Source: Schizochytrium sp. TIO01
Lineage: Eukaryota; Sar; Bigyra; Thraustochytrida; Thraustochytriidae
Direction: 5' to 3'
Assembly (NCBI GenBank): GCA_004764695.1
Contig: SMSO01000025.1
Location: 3,059,102 to 3,123,101, forward strand
DNA: 64,000 nt
Positions 20,198-29,500 of this stretch are shown piece by piece. A model generated the notes under the pieces. That model was not told the DNA's origin and made no database searches. It saw only the letters and a list, made by a program, of their open reading frames with translations. The translations under genes were made by a program, and so were the position numbers. Position 1 is the first letter of the stretch. The number at the start of each line of letters is the position of its first letter.

Positions 20198-20539
20198 AAG
20201 GGAGACTTGAAGAAAGGAACAAACCACGGATGACTGGAGATGGAAATCCAGTCGGTAATAACTCGTGTTCTGCGTTTATTGGCACGGGGTAAGGTCGCGT
20301 TGTGGGTGGGGTAATGAGGCTAAGGGACAAGGCGCATGGGGAGAATGTAATGGCAGGCGGCGGCAGCTCGAATTGCTGGCGGCAAACCACGAAGTCGAGG
20401 TTCTCGCTCTCCATTTCAAACCCGCTGCGTTGCGCTCTGCGAGAGCGCTTTGCTGCGGTCAAACCAAGCTTTAAGAGCGTTACCAACTCTCCGTCTCAAC
20501 TTTAGCTTTCCCTGCAATCCACCCGATCCTCTAAGCAAG

Positions 20540-22234
20540 ATGGACGCAGACAAGGCCGGTGCCACCTTCGAGGAGGAGAGCGCCCGCGTGAGCGAGGCCG
20601 TTAAGCAGGCTCGTGCTCTCGCTGGCCAGCTCACCAGCGACCGCAAGCAGATTGCTATTCTTGACTTCGGCAGCCAGTTCAGCCACCTCATTGCCCGCCG
20701 TATCCGCGAGCAGCACGTTTTCTGTGAGCTGTACTCCTGCCTCGTCGATGTTGAAGTGCTCAAGAGCGCCAATGTCATCGGAGTTGTGCTTTCCGGAGGC
20801 CCCTCTTCCGTGTACGACGAGGGATCCCCCCACGTCGCAGAGGGATTCTGGGAGTGGATTGAGACTGAGAAGATCCCTCTCTTGGGCATCTGCTACGGAA
20901 TGCAGGAGCTCGTGGACCACTACGGCGGCAAGGTCGAGGCATCTGCCAAGCGCGAGTACGGCAAGGCTGTTGTGACCAAGGAGGGCGAGCACGGAACCCA
21001 GAAGGGAGATCTCTTCTATGGCATTGACGACAAGGACGACATTGTTTGGATGAGCCACGGTGACAAGGTGACTGCCCTCCCTGAAGGATTCTCTGGAATT
21101 GCAGGCACTGAGAACTGCCCGTGGGCTGCCATCGCAGGACCCAAGGATGGATCCCCCATGTACGGCCTTCAGTTCCACCCTGAGGTCACACACACCAAGC
21201 ATGGTGCAGAGCTTATTCGCAACTTCGCCGTGGATATCTGTGGTGCACCCACTGACTGGGACATGAAGGATATTGCTGAAGAGTTCATTCGTGAGGTCCG
21301 CGAGAAGGTTGGCCCCAACGGCCACGTCATTGGAGCCGTCTCCGGAGGCGTTGACTCTTCCGTCGGAGCTGTTCTGCTCCACAGAGCCATTGGTGACAGG
21401 TTCCACGCCGTGCTTGTTGACAACGGATGCCTGCGCCTCAACGAGGCCGAGCGCGTGCTCGACCGTCTTCGCAACCGCGAGGGAATTGACCTCCACATGG
21501 TCGATGCCTCTGACCGCTTCCTTGCCGCACTCAAGGGTGTTGAGGACCCTGAGGTCAAGCGCAAGACCATTGGAGCGCTCTTCATCGATGTATTCCAGGA
21601 GGAGGCCGAGCGCATCAAGCGCGAGGTGCCTGAGGGCCACACCGTCGACTTCTTGCTCCAGGGTACTCTCTACCCTGACGTGATTGAGTCCATCAGCTAC
21701 AAGGGACCCAGTGCTACCATCAAGTCTCACCACAACGTCGGAGGTCTCCCAGAGAAGATGAGCCTTAAGCTCATTGAGCCGCTCCGCGAGCTCTTCAAGG
21801 ATGAGGTCCGTGAGCTTGGTCTTGCCCTCGGCCTTGAGCACGAGTCTGTCTTCCGCCACCCGTTCCCTGGACCTGGACTCGCCATCCGCATCCTCGGAGA
21901 GGTCACCAAGGAGGCCTGCGACAAGCTCCGTCTTGCTGATGACATTGCCATCTCTGAGATCCGCAAGGCTGGCATCTACGATGAGATTGCTCAGGCCTTC
22001 GTCGTGCTTCTCCCCGTTAAGTCTGTGGGTGTCATGGGAGATGGGCGTACCTACGAACAGGTTGTAGCCATGCGCTGTGTCACATCTTCGGACTTCATGA
22101 CCGCCAACTGGTACTTTATGGACCACGAGACTCTTGCTACGATCTCTAACCGCATCATCAACGAGGTGCCGGGTATCAACCGCGTGTGCTACGACATCTC
22201 CTCCAAGCCGCCTGCCACCATCGAGTGGCTCTAA
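20540..22234 (+). CDS. GUAA: GMP synthase (glutamine-hydrolysing)
   Basis: A 564-residue GMP synthase that converts XMP to GMP with ATP and glutamine in the cytosol, the last step of de novo guanine nucleotide synthesis. The class I glutamine amidotransferase domain starts at IAILDFGSQ (38-46), with nucleophile Cys118 in LLGICYGMQ and the His213/Glu215 pair in QFHPEVTH. The ATP-pyrophosphatase domain has the P-loop SGGVDSS (268-274). The C-terminal dimerisation domain includes HPFPGPGLAIRILGE and ends in PPATIEWL, the conserved terminus. All catalytic residues are intact. The ATG at 20540 follows AAGCAAG and gives a 37-residue N-terminal extension before the amidotransferase. The frame is open upstream to 20450 but has no ATG. 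Third positions are strongly G/C, suggesting high expression. There is no intron. Confidence 0.97.
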   Translation: MDADKAGATFEEESARVSEAVKQARALAGQLTSDRKQIAILDFGSQFSHLIARRIREQHVFCELYSCLVDVEVLKSANVIGVVLSGGPSSVYDEGSPHVAEGFWEWIETEKIPLLGICYGMQELVDHYGGKVEASAKREYGKAVVTKEGEHGTQKGDLFYGIDDKDDIVWMSHGDKVTALPEGFSGIAGTENCPWAAIAGPKDGSPMYGLQFHPEVTHTKHGAELIRNFAVDICGAPTDWDMKDIAEEFIREVREKVGPNGHVIGAVSGGVDSSVGAVLLHRAIGDRFHAVLVDNGCLRLNEAERVLDRLRNREGIDLHMVDASDRFLAALKGVEDPEVKRKTIGALFIDVFQEEAERIKREVPEGHTVDFLLQGTLYPDVIESISYKGPSATIKSHHNVGGLPEKMSLKLIEPLRELFKDEVRELGLALGLEHESVFRHPFPGPGLAIRILGEVTKEACDKLRLADDIAISEIRKAGIYDEIAQAFVVLLPVKSVGVMGDGRTYEQVVAMRCVTSSDFMTANWYFMDHETLATISNRIINEVPGINRVCYDISSKPPATIEWL

Positions 22235-24253
22235 GTGCACAGCATCATTTTCCCCCGCTTGTTTACCCAGGCTGTGACTGACGAAACACAACACACCTAA
22301 ACATAAGACGAGCAGTAGCGGTTGCCGCGCGGCCGCTGCAGCATGTACTTGATTGGCGCGCCTTCACCTCTTCATTCCCGATGAAGTGCGAATCAAACTT
22401 ATCCATCTCCAACGCATATAGATGCCACTTACTATGGATGTCCCTGCCTTGTAATGAATGACAGGCTAGGTGCAAACATCTGTGCGTTTCACTAACTTGC
22501 CCACTCTCAAAATTACACGAAACAGAGACAGGAGTAATCGTACCCAGGAAAACGCGTATACTGCTCAGTTCTCTCTAAACCCTTAGAATAAATGTTTGAT
22601 CTGGATAACTATCTTCCAGCTTTTTTGATTAATTAGTTCAAATGTGGTTGAACAGAAGTTTATATTTAGCTTGAGGGAAGTCAGAGATAAAGGACTCTAT
22701 ACCCAATTGAGCCTTTGGCACTGAGGTTGGGTTTCCGAAATGACTAGATGATTCTCAATTACATTCATAAAAATGTAAATCAAGTCTCTGCCTTTAAATT
22801 TGCTTGTGTAGTTATTTTCGAAGCTAAAAGTAATTACAGGTAGTAATGAGTTCGCTAATAAGTTGGGTTACTTGCAACAAACTTTTTATTCAAGCGTTGT
22901 TTTGGTACGTCTTTCCTAAATTTAGGCGAAAAGAGGGCTACGGATATTTACTGATGATGGTATCCAACATTTGTGTATCTGAGCCTATATTATAAAGTAC
23001 AGATAAGGATGCACAAAAAGACCATGGTATACATGTGATCATGCAGCGTTGTTTCTTGTTTCTTTTGCTATTCTGTGTGAGAGGAGTCCTCTATTCTGCG
23101 CAGTTTGGAATACATAGAAAAGACACGATAAAATGCATACAGGATAATGCTGCAGTATTTCACCAAATCCTCCTTAGGAAATAGAGATACTATGCTTGGT
23201 GTTTTAGTAATCAAGGAGCTGACGAGTGCTCAATTGTTTTGTGTTGTAATAACGTTCCATGGAGCACCACAAAGGTTTGCTTTTGTTCGAAAAAACTATG
23301 TATGTTCAATCTGTATACCTGTAAGCATGTTTGAAAAAAGTAGCAGAAAGTATTATTTAAGGCAGATCTCGCAACTCTTCGAAAGTAAGCATATGAATAT
23401 ATGGATAGATTTTAGTGAAATTAGAAACGAGACAAATGCAGGGGTAATATTTGATATATCAAAGACTTACATAGACGACAATTGTTGCATTCAGTTTACT
23501 TTGTGAAACATGAAGAAATATATGTTAGACTACCCCTGGACATTCTACAAGTCAAGCTATCCACTAGAGTAGTATATTAAAGAAGTATTGTAGTTAATGT
23601 AGTTTTGCTATGTATAAGGTGGATGATTTGGAAAAGAAATTCAGAAAGCTTTCTTTTAAGCAAAAAAACATGAATACTAGTTGTTCAGGTTATTCTCGTG
23701 AAATCCGGAGTATTTCGATATTATCAACGAGATGCGCTGCATAAATTACTCGCAGCTCAGTGCATAGATTTCATTCCTATGATTGGGGAGTGTAGCACAT
23801 ATGTCTTCAGAGCAATTTAGTATTTGATTTTTATGATCGTTCAAGATTGTGTATGCGCAAGATTCATGCTATAAACACTCGCAACATGTGGACAATTTTC
23901 TGCGTTATATTTTTTCTACTTACATGGAAGCGTGACTATTGTTTGACAAATAATTGACAGAAGTACATTAAACACGTGAAGACAGATATTTTAAGGTAGG
24001 GGGCGGTTTGCAGACTAAGATGGAACGATACGGAGAAGTTGAGCGCCAGCATGGATGCAAGAAGGAGTAGGAGGAGGAGAAAACAAGATAGATGGGGAAT
24101 AAGGTGTTAAAGTTCGGAGAGAATATATGTATCCATATTAGTAGAGAGGAGAGAAAACAAAAAGAGTGAGCAGGGATCAAAAAGTTGCGAACAATTCGCA
24201 GGACAGGCAAACAGAGTGGTGTGTGATAAGAGGGTATTCAACATTCAGAAAAA
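22235..24253. other. Convergent AT-rich intergenic region
   Basis: Two kilobases between the 3' ends of GMP synthase and the regulator gene. It is AT-rich without microsatellites. One ATG frame (23192-23506) is listed separately. No other feature is seen. Confidence 0.4.
23192..23506 (+). CDS. Hypothetical ORF, 104 codons
   Basis: An ATG-initiated frame starting MLGVLVIKELTSAQLFCVV, then a Tyr/Arg/Lys-rich middle and an end in CIQFTL. It is unusual in staying open in AT-rich DNA, but its codon use is far more AT-rich than the neighbouring genes and no motif is recognisable. It may be a real lineage-specific gene or chance. Confidence 0.2.
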   Translation: MLGVLVIKELTSAQLFCVVITFHGAPQRFAFVRKNYVCSICIPVSMFEKSSRKYYLRQISQLFESKHMNIWIDFSEIRNETNAGVIFDISKTYIDDNCCIQFTL

Positions 24254-25444
24254 TCAAACAGCGTAGCACATAGGGTATGCGGTGTAGCGCTTGGTTTTTG
24301 ACTTGGTGGTGCGCGCGGCTTTTGACTTGCGGCGCGAGACAGCGTTATTGACAACATTGGCAGCGTCACCAGGCTGGGTCTTGCGCTCGTGGAAACCGAG
24401 GCAGCGCAGACCCTTAATGCCAATGTTGATTACACGTCCTTCGGCATTGACGCGATTCTGGAAAGCCGGCCAGATCTGGCCGGATTGGCGCAGAAGAGCA
24501 AGCACAGCAGTCTCAACTTCAGGAGTGAATGGGCAAGAGCCACCGTCGCTGCACGTAAGGTGACACAGAAGACTCTTGCGGTAGCACTCCTCAGGGCGAA
24601 GGGGCATCTTTTCGCGGGAGGCGAGCCAGTCCTCAAAGCATTCTCGAGAAATAATACCAGAGGCATCGATGCCATCTTCGGTGATTTTAATGTGCTTCAT
24701 AAAGATGCTCATGGCTGTGGCTTTGGTGCTAAGCGAGTTGCTGCTAGCGTTGTTTGCCGATGCGGCTTTCAACTTGGTCACACTTGCGGCGGCGACTACA
24801 GCTGCTTTGGCAGGGGGCGTTGCTGACCGAGGGCGCTTTTTGCCCACAGCAGCATCGGAGCACCAACTGGGGGTAGGGCTTGCCACTGGTGTAGGAATAT
24901 CGGAGTACATGTCGGTGACAGTGTGGTTGCTGTCGGTGGATGTGCGGCGTACCTTAACCGGGCGCTGGGCATCCTCAAGCTGCGCAGGTGGCGAAGGGGC
25001 GACGTAGTCTTGAGATTTTGTGTTGATGTACAAATTCTGTCTGTGCGGTGAGGCCGGCTCAGTCTTCACAGATGCAGAGGACGGCTCACGATGCGGCTGC
25101 GGCTGTTGCTCAAATGCATAGTGCGGCTGCTGTGCGGGGTAGCTCTCGTATGCAGAAAATGTAGGCTCATAGGATGAGTATGGCTCTTGCTTGATGCATA
25201 CATTAGGCTCTTGTTTAATACACAAGTTAGGTTCAGGTTTGATGTATAGGTTCGGGGCCGAGCGCATCGGGTGAGTGCTAATGTTGTTGTTGTAACCATG
25301 GTGGTGATAATGATGCTGACCGTGTTCCTCTTCTTCAAAGAGACTAAAGTTACCATCAACATTGATCTCTTGCAGCCATGCCATAAGGTCCTGATCCTCC
25401 GGCTCCTGGTTGAGGCGCGGAATAATTGTACCTTCAGGCGCCAT
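24254..25444 (-). CDS. Putative nuclear regulator with repeated SUMO-consensus motifs
   Basis: I do not recognise this 396-residue protein as a whole. Residues 14-40 are acidic (EPEDQDLMAWLQEINVDG, then FEEEE), like an activation segment, followed by a His-rich patch (41-49). Residues 64-88 are three 8-residue tandem copies of PNLYIKPE type, each holding a SUMO consensus (K69, K77, K85); a fourth, SVKTEP, has K127. The prolines flanking each site match the synergy-control motif of transcription factors. Residues 90-200 are Gln/Pro/Ser-rich and likely disordered. KKRPR (202-206) and RRKSK (371-375) are probable nuclear signals. Residues 245-355 look folded, with Cys at 269, 287, 294, 298, 304 and 348; I match them to no known domain. 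A role in transcription is inferred from architecture. The gene borders the large repeat desert. Confidence 0.75.
   Translation of the reverse strand: MAPEGTIIPRLNQEPEDQDLMAWLQEINVDGNFSLFEEEEHGQHHYHHHGYNNNISTHPMRSAPNLYIKPEPNLCIKQEPNVCIKQEPYSSYEPTFSAYESYPAQQPHYAFEQQPQPHREPSSASVKTEPASPHRQNLYINTKSQDYVAPSPPAQLEDAQRPVKVRRTSTDSNHTVTDMYSDIPTPVASPTPSWCSDAAVGKKRPRSATPPAKAAVVAAASVTKLKAASANNASSNSLSTKATAMSIFMKHIKITEDGIDASGIISRECFEDWLASREKMPLRPEECYRKSLLCHLTCSDGGSCPFTPEVETAVLALLRQSGQIWPAFQNRVNAEGRVINIGIKGLRCLGFHERKTQPGDAANVVNNAVSRRKSKAARTTKSKTKRYTAYPMCYAV
25181..25258 (-). repeat. Coding tandem repeat, 24-bp unit
   Basis: Three in-frame 24-base units encode PNLYIKPE, PNLCIKQE and PNVCIKQE, each ending where the next proline begins. 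The units differ at the DNA level, so the array is not fresh. Confidence 0.85.
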
Positions 25445-26220
25445 CTCGACTATATGCTGATTCTATAATTCCTCCTGACTGTGCTATCTATGTACGTAGT
25501 ATGCCACAACTGCTAGTACTTCTGCGGAGGAGGCAGACTAAACAAATGCTGCTCCTATTTTAAAGGTTGTATTACTGTTGTGCCTTGAAGGTCTCGGCTC
25601 AGGTTTAGTTTCGGGTTTGCTCCTCGCTCAGGGCGGCGGGAGAAGAAGGAAGCAATGTTATTAAGCAATAAGCAGGCACGCTAATGCTATTTGTTATTTG
25701 CTATATGTTGAACGTAGTACGGCAGATGACGACAAGGTCACTCCCGCTGCCGAGTAGTTTTCAATTTGCTGACCTCTTTTTGCTCGCGATTGCTCCTGCT
25801 TCTTTTTTTCATTACTTTTTCATTAATTCTGTTTTTATTTTTACCCTATGGTTTTAATTCTTTCTTCCTTCCTACTTATCTGCATAATATGTCTTGTTTA
25901 CCTTTAAAAAAAAAAAGTAAACAGAACAGGCGATTCGTGGGTATAATTAGTTTATTCCATATTGGTACTTTCGATGCTTGGGTCTTTTGCGCTTAGAGCA
26001 TTCGCTAGTTCTTTCGCTTACCTGGCTCTTGGCAGCGTTGCCTGAAAGAATTTTATCTCTCGTTTGGACTTGGAGTACTTGTAGGTCTACTACTATCGAC
26101 CTGTCTGTCTGTCCATCGCTACCTATAACTTGGCGTGGCGCCATAGTCTTTCGTTCACTGCATATTCTTTTAACTTCCTGTATTAAACAAACTATTATTA
26201 TTATTATTTAATTAAAGCTG
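25445..26220. other. Upstream region of the regulator gene
   Basis: Presumed promoter of the leftward regulator gene followed by T-rich DNA (25788-25850). No gene is seen. A CTGT/CTGT run lies at 26101-26111 and TTAT triplets at 26190-26208. Confidence 0.35.
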
Positions 26221-29040
26221 ATAAAAGGCGCAGGGCATCTAAAGAGTTAAAAGGAAAGACAAAGAACAACAAGCATACTACACATTGCGCAGAGAGAAAA
26301 TAAGGAGGAAAGCTTTCTGAATCAACTACTTTAAAATAAAAGCAACAATATTTCCCCCCTAAATCTATTTAAAACAAATGATGATGTTTAAAACTTTCAT
26401 AAACATTTGACGAAGGAAATCTATCATGAGGAAGAAAGGATGAAAAAAATGTTCTCTCTCTATCTGTGCCATTCGCGGTCCACCCCCTGCAACATCTTTT
26501 GCATTGCCTACCAAATCCACCTCCACTTCATCTTCATCTTCTTCTTATGTGCCCAATGCTCTCTTCTCTCAGGACTAGTTTCGGGAAAGAAACAGTCAAC
26601 TAATGATAGTCATATTAAAAAAATTGAGCGGGAATCTTTGAACGAAGCAAAAACAAATATCAGCGCGTCTCACCGGCTGCTTTCCCCCTTGTAAATAGAA
26701 AAGATTAAGAACAAATTAAAAAAAAAAAAAACTTCCGGAATAAATTAGACACAGAGAAAAGCAGCTTAACGTTAAATAAAGAACGCCCTGACGAAAGAAA
26801 TGAATTCTTAAAAAAATAAATAAAATAAATAAATCATGAATGGAATGGAACGACCACTGTCTCATTGTATGAGAAAGGGTGTGCGGGTGGAAGTAAAAAG
26901 TTTGGAAGAAAGCGCACGCGAGGTCAGCGATAGAGGAGGGCACGCGAAAAGGACCAGGCGACTCTCTCTGTCTCTCTTCATGTTCTATTGTATAATACCA
27001 ATTGAATGTTTAATTTCAACCTAAAGTTTATATACAAAATGAAATGTACAGCATAAAAGAAATGCAACCACAACAAGAAATACGTTTCCCTTCTCTTGTT
27101 CTTTTGTTCCACGATCATCCTAAGAAGAGAAAACTTTTAGGATTGAAAGCCTTTTCAACCAATGAACAAGTATCATCTCCACTCCAGGATGGTTCTGTTC
27201 TAGTAGCGATGATGCACCACCTTCTCTCCTCCTTCGTGCTGTTCTAACTGCATACGTATGATTCGGTCTTGCAGGGTCCACTTTCCGAGGCGACACTCGA
27301 TACGAGCACGGGTGACACGCACTACTATCGCTCACCATTGTAGGCGACAATAACAAGCGTAAACAGGGACTTTCAAAGTGGAGTAAGAGATCGTCCACCG
27401 CAGAAAAATACATACATGAAAAGTTAAAAATTAAAATAAAAAGAGCAGAAAGAAATTAGTAATAAGTCATTCTTTCTTTTCATCCGCGCTTCCTCCTTTC
27501 TCGGCATAGGCGTCATTTTCCTCCATTCTTTCCTTTAGCATAGAGTTTGAAGAGATGAGAAAAGTGAAAGAAAGTTTGTGGCATCTACCCACCCCCCTTC
27601 CTTCTCCTTCTCATACGATGGGAAACCTAAATTGTTTTTGTTGTTCTTGTTGTTCTCCTTACCTGCATTAATATTTGAATCGAACTGCTTATTGTTTTTA
27701 GTTTGATTTCTTTTTTACTTTCAAAGGGAGCTGTACCTGCTAAAGAAGCTGGACCGCGTTCTTTACCTCGACTCCTCACTTGAGCTGCGACAACTATCTG
27801 TGAATAAATTGAATTAAAAAAAGAATATCAGGTGAGCCAGCGATGAGGATTTCATTTAGGTAACACTATCATAGTGTTCTCTTCTTCGACCATCATAACA
27901 GATGTCGCTGCAACGTTTTACTTTTTTCTCTCTCTCTGCCTCTCGCTTAAAGGTTTCCTTCCTGCTGGTTTTGGAAGAACGCTCATATAGAGCTGAATGA
28001 AATAGTTAAGTTATTATGGCTGCTTTATTTATTTAAATTTTATTTTTTAATGATGAACGAATCAAAAATGCGCAGAAACCAATGAAGGAGGGTTTAACAA
28101 ATGCGAACGAAAAAAGAAGGCAAAGAAGAGATATAGACAAAAAAAAAATATGTGGCACAAATTTGTTTTATGTATCAGCAGCAATGAGAGAAAGAGGCAG
28201 TCCTGCTGTTCCTTATATTGCAACATCAAAGGCACTATTGTCATCTAGTTTCTACTAGCAAGCGAATAATGACGAGGCCACTTGATCCTCTCATTGCTGC
28301 GACCGCCGCATCTCTCCCTTTATGGCACCAGGTTAACCAGCCATGGAACCAAAACAACGCCACTCTAAAATTATCAATGGCCTCTTTGGTCAAAAGAACG
28401 ACGAAATCCCGTCGATGCGTTTCTTGGGAAGTCTAAGGTAATAACCTTTTGAATTTACAAAATCCCTACTATGTTTAAAATAAATAGTTTCCTAATTTTA
28501 AAAACTTAAATACAATAGTAACACAATGAGAAGCACAGAAAGAAAAAAAAATGTCCTCTTTCGTATTTCATTCGAAAAGAACATGCTTTCCATTAAAAAA
28601 AATTTAAAAAATTAAGAATATATATATAATAGTGAAACAAGAAGGAGCCAAATGACACATTGTTCGTATCAAAAACTGTCTTTTCTGAATTCTACCAAAA
28701 AATTGAAAACCAGCGATCTTTTAGACAGCGTCTCTTCCCTCTTCACCGTCGTGATGAATCATTCATAGACATGGAGATAATCGCCGCACTGGCTGAATGA
28801 ATAGCACGTTCCAACCGCAGCCTTCATTTTCTTGTCATCTGTTCCATCATTCATGCATGAACTCAGTTCATTTGCCGATCCTTTTTTATAAAAATGAATA
28901 AAATCTCCTTAAAAGAGAACAGGAATGAACTTTTAGAACAGGCAGATCTCCGATTACTTTTAATAAAGTTGTTCAACAATTTACTATTATAAATAGAAGC
29001 ACAGTAGTACATTCAAGTTTTTGCGCGCCACAGAGCACGT
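26221..29040. other. AT-rich desert block
   Basis: About 2.8 kb of AT-rich DNA with A and T homopolymer runs (26719-26732, 28138-28148). Only short chance frames are present. No conserved protein, RNA gene or microsatellite array is supported. Confidence 0.4.
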
Positions 29041-29500
29041 GGTATCTAGCGTTGGAGGGAGGTCTCGGCCAATCAATCAACCAATCGATGACCTAGATTT
29101 AGAATCAGCCTCTAAGCACGATGGCGTTGCGACCCAAGTGGTCTCGACACATGCTCTGTGCCGGCCTCCTCCGAAGCGCTGACCAGCGGCTCGCTGGCGT
29201 CCCCGGCCTACGCGAAATGTTGTGGAGCAGAGCAAGGGTCCATCCCGGCCTTCTTTGTTTATTTCTTTGTTTGTTTGCTTGTTTTATCCTTTGTTTCATT
29301 CTTTGCTTATTTCTTTATGTTTCATTTCTTTACTTATTTCTTTCAAAGTTTTTTCATTTCTTTGCTTTGGTTTCCACTTTTTGGTATTATGCATTGTTGT
29401 TCTAGTTTGGGTTTCCCCGTAGGTAGGTACATGCTTTTCCCTCTCCCTCCAGATATGCTCTATGCTCTGTGTGGGTAGCAAGAACCATAGCAAGTATTAA
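29041..29500. other. GC-rich patch followed by degenerate TTTCTTTG repeats
   Basis: A GC-richer patch (29101-29250) is followed by a degenerate T-rich array with TTTCTTTG-like units (29252-29375). Frames crossing it (for example from the ATG at 29121) become Leu/Phe/Cys low-complexity sequence, so I do not call a gene. Confidence 0.35.

Larger units (their letters stand above)
18949..20539. other. Repeat-rich promoter region of GMP synthase
   Basis: Between repeat arrays the unique DNA shows no supported coding region. About 200-350 bases upstream of the GMP synthase ATG the microsatellites stop and a compact, GC-richer segment begins, presumably core promoter and leader. Confidence 0.35.

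Noticed and set aside
20531-22294. 587-codon open frame on the minus strand across GMP synthase
   Set aside because: It is the exact antisense of a fully conserved GMP synthase gene and its text is Leu/Val/Glu/His-rich without motifs. G/C-ending codon bias on the sense strand removes stops from this antisense frame.
26017-26040. CTTACCTGGC, as at the 5' end of U1 snRNA
   Set aside because: Only about ten bases match; the following stem-loops and Sm site are not visible.
29121-29405. 94-codon ATG frame starting MALRPKWSRHML
   Set aside because: Half the product is Leu/Phe/Cys text from the T-rich degenerate repeat; the other half lies in a small GC patch with no recognisable family.
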